NCBI GenBank assembly: GCA_018333955.1
Contig: JAGXSD010000055.1
Span: 1 to 32,716, forward strand
DNA from: Erysipelotrichia bacterium
GTDB taxonomy: Bacteria > Bacillota_I > Bacilli_A > Erysipelotrichales > Erysipelotrichaceae
Length of the DNA stretch: 32,716 bases
Direction of reading: 5' to 3'
Every line of letters begins with the position of its first letter. Position 1 is the first letter of the stretch. Shown piece after piece: positions 16,911 to 25,785 of this stretch. The notes under the pieces are model-generated. The model searched no databases. It saw nothing but the letters and a program-made list of their open reading frames with translations, and was not told the origin of the DNA. The position numbers and the translations under genes are program-made.

Positions 16911-18786
16911 AAACATTAAATTAGCGATGCATACAGCTGACTTATCGGATGAAAAGTTCTTAGCACTTCAGGATTTGTTTCCTGAAGCTGTCACTGAAAC
17001 CATCACAACTGATGAAAATGGTGAACGAGTTGTCACTAGAGCTATTGATGCGGATGTACTTCAGCAACTCATCAATAAGAAAGTTGTGTCAGGAAAAGAG
17101 GAACGATATCAATTCACTTGGCCAGATAAAAAGAAAGCTATGTTATTAGCCAATGCTCCTATCAATAAAACTTTAAGACCTTGTAGAGAAGAAAGTGTTG
17201 ATTTTGATAATACAGAGAACCTCTATATTGAAGGTGATAACTTGGATGTTCTTAAACTCTTAAGAGAAACATATCTTGGCAAGATTAAAATGATTTATAT
17301 TGATCCACCGTATAACACTGGAAATGATTTTGTCTATAAAGATGATTTTGCAGAGGATACTCAAGAGTTTCTAAGACGAGACAATCAAATTGATGAACAA
17401 GGAAATAGACTTGTGACCAATACTGAAAGCAATGGAAGATTTCATACAAATTGGTTGAATATGATGTACCCAAGATTGAAATTGGCAAGAGATTTGCTTA
17501 CTGAAGATGGGGTAATATTCATAAGTATAGATGATAATGAAATTGAAAATCTTAAAAAAGTCTGTAATGAAATATTCGGTGAAATTAATTTCGCAACAAA
17601 CTTTGTTTGGGAAAAAGGGAAAGAAGGTGGAAATGATTCCTCATTGTTCAGAAGTCATTATGAAAATATTCTTTGTTTTTGTAAGAACTCAAGCAGTTCG
17701 AATATTTTCAACCTTGACCCAAAGGATACATCAAGGCATAAAGTGAATCTTCCTGAAGAGAATCTTGTTTCCGGAATAATTAATGAGATTAATCAAGGAG
17801 AACTTTTCCAATTAATTAATCTTAGTAAGCAAAAAGATTATTTGGTTAAAATTCCTCTTGTTAATGGTGATGAAATTGAATGGCCTTCATATGCTCCTCA
17901 ATCAACAGTAAATGAATGGATAAGAAATGGAAAACTATTTGTAGGCAAGGGGAAGACTCCGTATGTAAAATCGTTTCTAAAAGATGAGCTAGGTGGACAG
18001 AAACCATCTAATATTATCACTCAAAATTTTGGATCCACAAAATCAGGTAGTATAGAGATAAGAACTTTTTTTGGATCAAGAGAGATTTTCTCCTACCCAA
18101 AACCATCAACTCTAATACATAGATTGATTCAGATTTCAAGTAAACCTGACTCTTTAATTTTAGATTTTTTCTCTGGATCCTCCACAACCGCTCATGCAGT
18201 TATGCAATTAAATGCAAAAGACAATGGTTCTCGAAAATTCATAATGGTTCAACTTCCAGAAGAAACAGATGAGAAATCAGAGGCATTTAAGGCTGGATTC
18301 AGAAATATATGTGAGATTGGAAAAGAACGGATTAGGAAGGCAGGAATTAAAATCAAAGACGATGTGGGTCTCATTACTCAGAATCTTGATATTGGTTTTA
18401 GAGTGTTAAAGCTAGATGATAGCAATATGAACAATGTCTTCTATTCTCCAGATGAGTACAAAGAAACTAATTTCAAGTTTGAAGATCTTATTGAAAATGT
18501 TAAAGAAGATCGTACACAAGAAGATATTCTATTCCAGGTTATGTTAGAACTTGGTGTGCCATTATCCGCAAAGATAAATATTGATGGAAGCATCATAACT
18601 GTTGATGATGATTATCTTGTTGCTTGTTTTGATAAAGTAGACTCTGAAACAGTTACAAGAATTGCAAAAATGAAACCTTACTATGCCGTATTTAGAGACA
18701 GTTCTTTTATCAATGACAGTTCATTAATCAATGTTGAACAAATCTTCAACACTTACAGCCCAACAACAAAGCGGAGAGTGATTTAA
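16903..18786 (+). CDS. mod: Type III restriction-modification methyltransferase (Mod)
   Basis: Mod transfers a methyl group from S-adenosylmethionine to the N6 of adenine in an asymmetric site and guides Res. Order: DPPYNTG (motif IV, 134-140), then the target-recognition region about 235-375, then LDFFSGSSTTAHAV (motif I, 420-433), which is the beta-class order of type III Mods. The N-terminal 100 residues and the NLYIEGDNLDVLKLL lead-in are typical. At 627 aa it is full length. GGGAG lies seven bases upstream of the start, inside the DUF4391 gene. The recognition region contains a Ser/Asn-rich stretch and no repeat tract, so there is no sign of phase variation. The target sequence cannot be predicted by eye. 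Confidence 0.94.
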   Translation: MTKNIKLAMHTADLSDEKFLALQDLFPEAVTETITTDENGERVVTRAIDADVLQQLINKKVVSGKEERYQFTWPDKKKAMLLANAPINKTLRPCREESVDFDNTENLYIEGDNLDVLKLLRETYLGKIKMIYIDPPYNTGNDFVYKDDFAEDTQEFLRRDNQIDEQGNRLVTNTESNGRFHTNWLNMMYPRLKLARDLLTEDGVIFISIDDNEIENLKKVCNEIFGEINFATNFVWEKGKEGGNDSSLFRSHYENILCFCKNSSSSNIFNLDPKDTSRHKVNLPEENLVSGIINEINQGELFQLINLSKQKDYLVKIPLVNGDEIEWPSYAPQSTVNEWIRNGKLFVGKGKTPYVKSFLKDELGGQKPSNIITQNFGSTKSGSIEIRTFFGSREIFSYPKPSTLIHRLIQISSKPDSLILDFFSGSSTTAHAVMQLNAKDNGSRKFIMVQLPEETDEKSEAFKAGFRNICEIGKERIRKAGIKIKDDVGLITQNLDIGFRVLKLDDSNMNNVFYSPDEYKETNFKFEDLIENVKEDRTQEDILFQVMLELGVPLSAKINIDGSIITVDDDYLVACFDKVDSETVTRIAKMKPYYAVFRDSSFINDSSLINVEQIFNTYSPTTKRRVI

Positions 18787-18787
18787 G

Positions 18788-21700
18788 ATGAAATTCAAAT
18801 TTAAAGTTCAACCTTTTCAAACTGAAGCAGCCAAAAGTATTGTTTCGGTTTTTAATGGTCAACCTAAATATGACATAGTTCGATATAGACGCGACATCGG
18901 AGAAAGAACTGGGCAAACAACCCTGGATGAAATGGATGATGAATTCGATGCAGGTTATCGAAATGCAGATATCGAACTTAACCAAGCACAATTACTAGCT
19001 AACATCAAAGACATTCAAATTCGAAACAACATTAAGCAATCATCAACACTTATAAGTGGACTAGGTGCAGTTTCACTTGATGTTGAGATGGAAACTGGTA
19101 CTGGAAAAACATATGTGTACATTAAAACGATGTTTGAACTATATAAGAACTATGGTTGGGGGAAGTATATCGTTGTTGTTCCAAGTATTGCTATTAGAGA
19201 AGGTGTTAAAAAATCATTTGAAATGACTCAAGATCATTTCATGGAATTATATGGAATAAAAGCACGATTTTTCATTTATAACTCTTCTAATCTTCATCAG
19301 CTAGATGAGTTTTCTCACAATGCTGGAATTAATGTCATGATCATTAATACCCAAGCATTTAATACCACTCTTAATGAAGATAAAAGTGTTGCAGGAAGTA
19401 AGGGAAATGAAGCCGCTCGCATTATCTACACTAAACGTGATGAGTTCGCTTCACGTCGTCCAATTGATGTAATTAAAGCAAACAAACCTATTATTATCTT
19501 GGATGAACCTCAAAGAATGGCAGGACAGGCTACACAAAATGCACTAAAAAGAAACTTTAATCCACTTTTCTCTTTGAACTTTTCTGCTACTCATAAAACA
19601 TCGTATAACTTAGTTTATGTTTTAGATGCGCTTGATGCGTTTAAGAAAAAACTCGTTAAAAGAATTGAAGTTAAAGGATTTGATGTTAACAACCTCACTG
19701 GTACTAGTCAATACCTTTATTTATCATCAATTAGTATTGATAAAAATAAACCTCCTGTTTCCCGAATTGAATTTGAGAAAAAGCTTGTTGGATCAATCAA
19801 GCGATTCACTCAGAGATTTGAAGTCGGAGACAGCTTATATGAAGCATCTAATCAACTTGAACAATACAAAGATCTGTATATCACCGAAGTAAACCCAATT
19901 AATGGAACTGTTTCATTTTCTAGTGGTTTAGTTTTAAAGGTTGGTGAAGCCAGTGGAAATGTTAATGAAAATGACATAAAACGAATCCAAATTCGTGAAA
20001 CCATTGCATCTCATTTTGAAAAAGAGGAACGTCTTTTTGAACAAGGAATAAAATGTCTTTCATTGTTTTTTATTGATGATGTCTCTAAATACAGACTCTA
20101 CGATGAAGAAGGACAAGAGCTTATTGGAGAATATGGAAAGATCTTTGAAGAAGAATACGTTAATTACCTTAATGAGCATTTAAATATCTTTGATTCTGCT
20201 TATCAAGCTTATCTACGAAACATTGAAGTTCAAAGAACACATAATGGTTACTTTTCTATTGATAAAAATAAGAGGTTCATTAACAGCGATGTAAAGCGAG
20301 GTTCCGATATCACTGATGATATTTCAGCATATGATTTAATTTTAAAGAATAAAGAGAGATTGCTTTCTTTTGAAGAACCAACTCGCTTTATCTTTTCACA
20401 CTCAGCTTTGCGAGAAGGTTGGGATAATCCTAATGTTTTTCAAATCTGCACACTAAAGCAAACATCAAACATAACAACTAAACGTCAAGAAGTAGGACGT
20501 GGTTTAAGATTGTGCGTAAACACTAATGGAGACAGACAAGATAGTGATGCTCTTGGTGAAGCATATGTTCATGACTTAAATACACTTACCGTTATTGCAA
20601 GCGAGAGTTACCAATCATTTGTGACAGGTCTTCAAAAGGAGATTACAGATGATCTCTATAAGCGTCCTACATTACTAAACATTGCTTTTTTTGAAAACAG
20701 AACCGTTTATTCAAACGAACAAGTTAAAACATTCTCAACTAATGAATCACAAGCAATCTATAATTACTTAGTAAGAAATGACTATGTTGATGATTTTGGT
20801 CATGTTACTGATAAGTATAGAGAAGACGTCAATAATGAAATGCTTAAAAATCTTCCTGAGCAACTCAGTCACTTATCAAACGAAATTCATGCTTTAGTTC
20901 AATCTGTGTATGATGAATCAGCGTTTAATTCAATGATAAAGGATGCTCATGAAACAAAAATCAAAGATAATCCTTTAAATGATAATTGGCCTCACTTTAT
21001 TGAGCTTTGGAATAAGATTAATAAGAAATATGCTTACACAGTTGAATTTGATAGTAATGAGCTTATCAACAATTCAATTCATGCAATTGATAGAGAACTG
21101 ACTGTAAGCAAGCTCACCTATACACTTACTCAAGGTGAGCAAATTGGTGCAGAAATCCAAACTACTCATAGAACTACCCAAACACTTAAAAACAATTCTT
21201 TAAGCGCAGTTAGGTATGATCTTATTGGAAAGATTGCAGAAGCTACAAACCTGACTCGAAGAACTGTTGGTTCAATCCTTCTTGGAATTGACAATAGTAA
21301 GCAGCTTTTATTCACTGTTAATCCTGAAGAATTCATCAATAAGGTATCAAAGATCATAAACTCTCAAAAAGCAAATATGGTTGTAGAACATATTGCATAT
21401 CAACCTAGTAGTGAAGATGTATTTTCTCAAGAGATTTTCCATATGAATAAGTCTTCGTTAGAATATTCAAAAGCTTTACAACTAAAAAAGTCAATTCAAG
21501 ACTATACGTTTGTAGATGGATTAAGTGAGAATAGCATTGAGAAAAAGTTTGCCAATGATTTAGACACTGCAGATGAAGTATTAGTTTTTGCGAAACTTCC
21601 ACGTGGTCGTAAAGGTTTTTATATTCCTACACCAGTGGGAGATTACTCACCGGACTGGGCTATTACATTCAAACAAGGAACTGTCAGACACATTTTCTTT

Positions 21701-21868
21701 ATTGCGGAAACTAAAGGTTCTATGGATACTATGCAACTAAAACCCATTGAGCAAGCAAAGATATCATGTGCTAAGAAGCTATTCAATGAATTCTCAACTG
21801 AAGATGTGAAATATCATGATGTTGATAGTTATGATAGTTTATTAAGCATTATTGGACATTTAAACTAG
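18788..21868 (+). CDS. res: Type III restriction endonuclease subunit (Res)
   Basis: Res is the ATP-driven helicase-nuclease of type III systems and acts in complex with Mod. Helicase motifs: METGTGKT (101-108), VVPSIAIREG, DEPQ (239-242), NFSATH, and REGWDNPNVFQ with TTKRQEVGRGLRL in the second lobe. The C-terminal nuclease is intact: SPDWAI (Asp956) and FIAETKG (Glu974, Lys976) form the PD-(D/E)xK site. At 1026 aa it is typical and begins one base after the mod stop, with GGAGAG upstream. Because active sites in both Mod and Res are complete, the pair should restrict DNA that is unmethylated at its site. Confidence 0.95.
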   Translation: MKFKFKVQPFQTEAAKSIVSVFNGQPKYDIVRYRRDIGERTGQTTLDEMDDEFDAGYRNADIELNQAQLLANIKDIQIRNNIKQSSTLISGLGAVSLDVEMETGTGKTYVYIKTMFELYKNYGWGKYIVVVPSIAIREGVKKSFEMTQDHFMELYGIKARFFIYNSSNLHQLDEFSHNAGINVMIINTQAFNTTLNEDKSVAGSKGNEAARIIYTKRDEFASRRPIDVIKANKPIIILDEPQRMAGQATQNALKRNFNPLFSLNFSATHKTSYNLVYVLDALDAFKKKLVKRIEVKGFDVNNLTGTSQYLYLSSISIDKNKPPVSRIEFEKKLVGSIKRFTQRFEVGDSLYEASNQLEQYKDLYITEVNPINGTVSFSSGLVLKVGEASGNVNENDIKRIQIRETIASHFEKEERLFEQGIKCLSLFFIDDVSKYRLYDEEGQELIGEYGKIFEEEYVNYLNEHLNIFDSAYQAYLRNIEVQRTHNGYFSIDKNKRFINSDVKRGSDITDDISAYDLILKNKERLLSFEEPTRFIFSHSALREGWDNPNVFQICTLKQTSNITTKRQEVGRGLRLCVNTNGDRQDSDALGEAYVHDLNTLTVIASESYQSFVTGLQKEITDDLYKRPTLLNIAFFENRTVYSNEQVKTFSTNESQAIYNYLVRNDYVDDFGHVTDKYREDVNNEMLKNLPEQLSHLSNEIHALVQSVYDESAFNSMIKDAHETKIKDNPLNDNWPHFIELWNKINKKYAYTVEFDSNELINNSIHAIDRELTVSKLTYTLTQGEQIGAEIQTTHRTTQTLKNNSLSAVRYDLIGKIAEATNLTRRTVGSILLGIDNSKQLLFTVNPEEFINKVSKIINSQKANMVVEHIAYQPSSEDVFSQEIFHMNKSSLEYSKALQLKKSIQDYTFVDGLSENSIEKKFANDLDTADEVLVFAKLPRGRKGFYIPTPVGDYSPDWAITFKQGTVRHIFFIAETKGSMDTMQLKPIEQAKISCAKKLFNEFSTEDVKYHDVDSYDSLLSIIGHLN

Positions 21869-21877
21869 AGGTGAAAT

Positions 21878-22591
21878 ATGGAAAATGTACAAGATTTTAT
21901 TGAACTTATGCAAAAAATTGAAGATGAGCTTAGATTAATATTGAAGGTTAAATACGAAGAGAGATTAAATCTCGGAGATTTACTAAACAAAGCTAATTCA
22001 GGACTTAAAGTTAAGCAATCTATTATTTCTGAATTGGATATCATGCGTGAAGTAAGAAACTTACTATCTCACAGACATAAAGGTAAGCAAGTTATTGCTA
22101 TTCCTTCATCAACTATTGAAAAATTAAAAAGTATTTTGCAAGATTTAGAAAACCCTCCAAAAGTAAATCAGTATATTGCACGAGGTGTAGATTCTTGCCA
22201 ATCTGAAGACAATATAAAAAATGTATTAGAATTTATGGTAAAAAACGATTATTCTCAAGTACCTGTGTTGAATAATGATAAATTTGTTGGATTACTTACT
22301 ACTAATACAATTTCGAGATGGTTAGGATACAAGTTCATTACTGATGGGATTGTTGATATTGAAAATTCAATTTCACAAATACTCAATCATTCAGAGAATG
22401 AGAGAAATTACATTTTTATCTCTAGAGATTCAAATTTATCTGAAGTAATTGAAATATTTTCTAGTGAATCTACATCAAGCAATTTTTTTGATGCAATACT
22501 GATTACAGAAAACGGTAAGTCTACACAAAAATTACTCGGCATTATCACAAAATCAGATTTACCACAAATTGTCCTCAAAGTGAGAAAGTAA
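21878..22591 (+). CDS. HEPN-like domain fused to a CBS pair
   Basis: The gene begins nine bases after the res stop with GAGGTG upstream and is the last gene of the operon. Residues 1-95 are all-helical and contain MREVRNLLSHRH: Arg60-Asn61-x3-His65 fits the RNxxxH active-site signature of HEPN ribonucleases. Residues 97-150 (SEDNIKNVLEFMVKNDYSQV, VPVLNNDKFVGLLTT) and 165-233 (DSNLSEVIEIF, LLGIITKSDL) form two CBS motifs, a module that usually binds AMP, ATP, AdoMet or cyclic dinucleotides. A nucleotide-gated RNase acting as a back-up effector to restriction is a reasonable inference. HEPN-like domains can also be purely structural, so activity is unproven. The CBS call is firm; the HEPN call rests on the motif and helicity. 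Confidence 0.78.
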   Translation: MENVQDFIELMQKIEDELRLILKVKYEERLNLGDLLNKANSGLKVKQSIISELDIMREVRNLLSHRHKGKQVIAIPSSTIEKLKSILQDLENPPKVNQYIARGVDSCQSEDNIKNVLEFMVKNDYSQVPVLNNDKFVGLLTTNTISRWLGYKFITDGIVDIENSISQILNHSENERNYIFISRDSNLSEVIEIFSSESTSSNFFDAILITENGKSTQKLLGIITKSDLPQIVLKVRK

Positions 22592-22642
22592 AATTTCAAT
22601 GTTATCAGCAGTTCAATTTTCTGTTAATATGTATTAAACTCA

Positions 22643-22668
22643 AAACCCAATCCATCTGGATTGGGTTT
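22643..22668. terminator. Bidirectional intrinsic terminator
   Basis: Perfect 12-bp stem (AAACCCAATCCA and its complement) with a 2-base centre, between the convergent HEPN-CBS gene and the DeoR-family gene. The stem ends in A's on one side and T's on the other, so it can stop transcription both ways. It marks the end of the defence island. Confidence 0.8.
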
Positions 22669-22679
22669 ACTACTTTATT

Positions 22680-23435
22680 TCACTCCCACACAATCCTTGT
22701 CTTCCCTGCTTTCACTTCTTCTAAGTATTCAAGGGAAGGCTTTTCATTGGTAAGAATCACATCAAAATCATTGATCTTTCCAAATGAAAATGGAAAGACT
22801 AAATCAAACTTAGAATTATCCGCCATAAGCACTTTGAGTTTACTTCGACTTAATATCTTTCTTTTAATCTGTGCTTCTGGAGATGTTCGATTAGAACATC
22901 CATTAGTGAGCGATATCCCACTCACCGTAATAAAACAGGCATCAAAGTAAAACTCATCCAATAATCTAATGGATGCATCTCCTGATACCGAGATGGTTTT
23001 CTTATTCACTGAACCATGCATTAGGATTACCTCACAAGGTAAATCCTCATCCACAGCTTTTATCGCAAACAAAAGATTATTAGTTACTACAGTGACATCC
23101 TTCTTGTCTTTTAACCACTGCGTTAAATGCATATGAGTCGTTCCAGAATCCACAAAGATGGTATCCCCATCATGAATGTAATGAGAAGCCAATTGAGAAA
23201 TCTTTTGTTTTTCACTAGAGAGGTAATCAATCCGCGCTTTGATGTTCACTAAGTTATCATTAGTATTCGCAACCACATACCCATACTCTTTACGAATAAG
23301 ATCTTGTTCTTCAAGTTTGTTGATGTAGCGTCTTACTGTACTTTCTGACAAATCAAAAACATCCATCAAATCCTTTAAACTCACTTGTTTTTGCGCAAAG
23401 ATATATTCTTGAATTCGACTTAGTTTCTCAATCAA
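22680..23435 (-). CDS. DeoR-family transcriptional regulator of the sugar-acid operon
   Basis: The N-terminal HTH (19-45, VSLKDLMDVFDLSESTVRRY) and the sugar-phosphate-sensing C-terminal domain (DGDTIFVDSGTT, 89-100; VVTNNL; GCSNRTSPEA) define the DeoR family. Such repressors usually release DNA on binding a phosphorylated intermediate. Here that would be one made by the DUF1537 kinase. The start codon is TTG, supported by GAGGTGG just upstream; no ATG fits. It is the last gene of the operon, 33 bp after pdxA, giving autoregulation with the pathway. Its likely target is the dyad at 26751-26771. Confidence 0.9.
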   Translation of the reverse strand: MIEKLSRIQEYIFAQKQVSLKDLMDVFDLSESTVRRYINKLEEQDLIRKEYGYVVANTNDNLVNIKARIDYLSSEKQKISQLASHYIHDGDTIFVDSGTTHMHLTQWLKDKKDVTVVTNNLLFAIKAVDEDLPCEVILMHGSVNKKTISVSGDASIRLLDEFYFDACFITVSGISLTNGCSNRTSPEAQIKRKILSRSKLKVLMADNSKFDLVFPFSFGKINDFDVILTNEKPSLEYLEEVKAGKTRIVWE

Positions 23436-23468
23436 AGGGCCACCTCAATCTTCTTTGATATGATTATA

Positions 23469-24452
23469 TTATAGGCTTAGCTTATTTGCCAATAAAATCG
23501 CGGCGACCATACTACTATCTCCCGCAAGACCTTGTCCCGCAATATCAAAAGCCGTTCCATGATCCACTGAAGTACGAATAATCGGTAAACCAACCGAAGT
23601 ATTTACTCCGGAATCAAAGGCAAAGAGTTTAAATGGAATATGGCCTTGATCATGATACATTGCCACCACAATATCAAAATCTTTCTTTAAACCACGCACA
23701 AATACGGTATCTGGAGAGATCGGACCGATCACATCATATTTTGATTTCATGGCTTTAATGGCTGGGGTAATAATCTTTTCTTCTTCATCACCAAACAAAC
23801 CATTTTCACTCGCATGAGGATTTAATCCTGCCACCGCAATCTTAGCTTTGCGCCCTTTAATCTTCGCAATATTCTCACCCGCAAGTTCAATGACTTGTTC
23901 AATACGCTTTTGAGAAAGCGTTGAAATCGCTTGAGATAATGAAATATGGGTCGATACATGAATCACAGATAGTTTCTCATCATAAAGCATCATCGCATAA
24001 TCACTTGATCCACTGTACTCCGCAAAGATTTCAGTATGTCCTGGGTAATAATGCCCCGCTAGATGCATCGCTTCTTTATTTAAAGGCGCAGTGGTTACAG
24101 CCCTTGCAAGACCTGCTTGCACAGCTTTAATGGATTCCACCACATATTCAAACGCTGCTTGCCCACACATCTGACTCACTTCACCCATCTTATAGGTAGA
24201 CATATCGATATTATTAAAGTCCACCACATTGAGAACTTTTTCATTAAATACCACATCGTTGATATTGAAAACTTGTTTGAGTGCATACTCGCTAATATTC
24301 AGTTGTGTTTTGAATAACTCCATCACTTCAAAGTCTCCAAAAACAACCACAGGCAATGTATTCACCTCGGTTTTCTTAAAGCTTTGAAGAATGACCTCAG
24401 GACCAATCCCTGCCGGATCACCCATGGTTAAAATAATCGGAAGTTGATTCAT
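23469..24452 (-). CDS. pdxA2: PdxA2-type 4-phospho-D-threonate/erythronate dehydrogenase
   Basis: A full-length PdxA-family enzyme (327 aa). TMGDPAGIGPEV opens the protein, and the metal-binding histidines are present: His169 (STHI), His213 (NPHASENG) and His267 (MYHDQG). The C-terminal VGLPIIRTSVDHGTAFDIAG is typical. Classical PdxA acts in vitamin B6 synthesis, but the pairing with a DUF1537 kinase and a KdgT permease indicates PdxA2. PdxA2 oxidises and decarboxylates 4-phospho-D-threonate or -erythronate to dihydroxyacetone phosphate using NAD. No other pyridoxine gene is nearby. The start has GAGG overlapping the kinase stop; the genes are 5 bp apart. Confidence 0.9.
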   Translation of the reverse strand: MNQLPIILTMGDPAGIGPEVILQSFKKTEVNTLPVVVFGDFEVMELFKTQLNISEYALKQVFNINDVVFNEKVLNVVDFNNIDMSTYKMGEVSQMCGQAAFEYVVESIKAVQAGLARAVTTAPLNKEAMHLAGHYYPGHTEIFAEYSGSSDYAMMLYDEKLSVIHVSTHISLSQAISTLSQKRIEQVIELAGENIAKIKGRKAKIAVAGLNPHASENGLFGDEEEKIITPAIKAMKSKYDVIGPISPDTVFVRGLKKDFDIVVAMYHDQGHIPFKLFAFDSGVNTSVGLPIIRTSVDHGTAFDIAGQGLAGDSSMVAAILLANKLSL

Positions 24453-24457
24453 ACACG

Positions 24458-25711
24458 TTACCTCAATTCTTTCAATATCACATCAAATGCATCTATTTTA
24501 CCAAAGCCACCTGCTTTAGTCACAATATTAATATCTTGGTATTTCTCTGAAATAAAGCGTCCCATAGGAATTGCTGGAAGCACTTCCTTCACAATAACCA
24601 TACCTTCAATACCTAAATGCTTCGCAATCTTAATGAGCGTATCTCCACCTGTAATATAAAGACCACTAATCACATCACTCGCTTCATCCACAACTTTAGA
24701 AGTTAAATCCCCTAACTTCTCCGCAATCCGATCACTCATTTCAAACGTTGTTAAACCTAAGGCTTCAGCTTTTAAGGAAGCTTTTTTTACATCCTCAACA
24801 TGTCCTGCAGTTCTCACCACCACATGGCCACCTGCTTTAAGTTCCTTCACAACCTTATTAATAACATCATGACTTAAGGTTTCATCAAACATCGCATCAA
24901 TATCATAATCCACCACCATCAGTTCATGATGATTGGATGCATATTCAATTTGTTGACGAGTCACATCACTCACACTTCCAATAATTGATAACACACAACG
25001 ACGTGACTTAAGTTGTAATGCATCCGTTAAAAACTCCGCAAGCCCTGCAGTACCCACCATTAAGAATCTTTCTTCATACACTCTTAAGGCGGCCGCAAGT
25101 TGTTTTAAATCCTCATTATCATACGCATCAAACACTAAGACTTCAACCCCATTTGAGCGATGATGTTTAATCGTCTCGACAACTTCTAATACATCATATC
25201 CCTTCAGTGGTTTAAACACCACATGAACACGTTTGTCCATTTGTTGACTCAAGATATCAGGAATATATGATTTCTTGACTGGGGTCTTAGGATCATTCGC
25301 CACTTCAGTTAAATGAAGTGGTGTACCATTCACAATCACATGCCCTTCAATGGTTTGACGACCATTGGATGGAAGTGCAGGAATAAGTATTGCGAAATCA
25401 TAGCCAAACCCATCCATACATGCTTCAATCTCAGCTCCAACATTCCCTTTAAATGTAGAATCTAGTTTCTTATACACAAAAGTAATATGGTGACCTGAAA
25501 GTTGCTTTGATACTTGATTCACTTTATCAAACGCCACAGGTGCACTATCAAAGCGACTTTCAGTATCAATAACTGCCACCTCCGCATTAAGAATATTCTC
25601 ACCAAACTCTTGAAGGTTAGTGGTGACCACCGTTCTTAATCCTTTTTTCGCAAATTGAACTCCAGTATCATTTGATCCTGTAAAATCATCCGCAATAATT
25701 GTTAGTTTCAT
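24458..25711 (-). CDS. dtnK: DUF1537 four-carbon acid sugar kinase
   Basis: Members of this family phosphorylate D-threonate, D-erythronate or related acids. The N-terminal IIADDFTGSNDTGVQFAKKG is the substrate-domain signature (DDFTGxxD). The C-terminal half has YITGGDTLIKIAKHLG and TKAGGFGKIDAF, the nucleotide-binding loop. At 417 aa it is complete. The start at 25711 follows a G-rich stretch (GTGGGTG); an ATG six codons earlier (25729) has no ribosome site. The exact substrate cannot be told from sequence; the D-threonate assignment comes from the kdgT-kinase-pdxA2 order, which I recall from Salmonella STM0161-STM0163. A hairpin lies between it and the permease gene. Confidence 0.85.
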   Translation of the reverse strand: MKLTIIADDFTGSNDTGVQFAKKGLRTVVTTNLQEFGENILNAEVAVIDTESRFDSAPVAFDKVNQVSKQLSGHHITFVYKKLDSTFKGNVGAEIEACMDGFGYDFAILIPALPSNGRQTIEGHVIVNGTPLHLTEVANDPKTPVKKSYIPDILSQQMDKRVHVVFKPLKGYDVLEVVETIKHHRSNGVEVLVFDAYDNEDLKQLAAALRVYEERFLMVGTAGLAEFLTDALQLKSRRCVLSIIGSVSDVTRQQIEYASNHHELMVVDYDIDAMFDETLSHDVINKVVKELKAGGHVVVRTAGHVEDVKKASLKAEALGLTTFEMSDRIAEKLGDLTSKVVDEASDVISGLYITGGDTLIKIAKHLGIEGMVIVKEVLPAIPMGRFISEKYQDINIVTKAGGFGKIDAFDVILKELR

Positions 25712-25738
25712 ACCTACACCCACTTTCATTTGAAGAAA

Positions 25739-25770
25739 GAAAGAATCAAAACCAAGGCTTTGATTCTTTC
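25739..25770 (-). terminator. Intercistronic hairpin between permease and kinase genes
   Basis: Perfect 12-bp stem (GAAAGAATCAAA and its complement) with an 8-base loop, followed on the minus strand by TTTCTTC. It begins about 15 bases after the permease stop and ends just before the kinase ribosome site. It probably acts as a partial terminator or an mRNA-stabilising end, giving more permease message than kinase message. Confidence 0.6.
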
Positions 25771-25785
25771 AACTTAGACTTGATA

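Noticed and set aside
16903-18786. Phase-variable mod gene
   Set aside because: No homopolymer or short tandem repeat tract is present in the gene or its start region.
13045-21868. DISARM or BREX system
   Set aside because: No DUF1998 (DrmB), PglZ, BrxC or BrxL is present; the methylase and Res are of type III architecture.
23469-24452. Vitamin B6 biosynthetic PdxA
   Set aside because: No other pyridoxine gene is nearby; the DUF1537 kinase, KdgT permease and DeoR regulator indicate the catabolic PdxA2 role.
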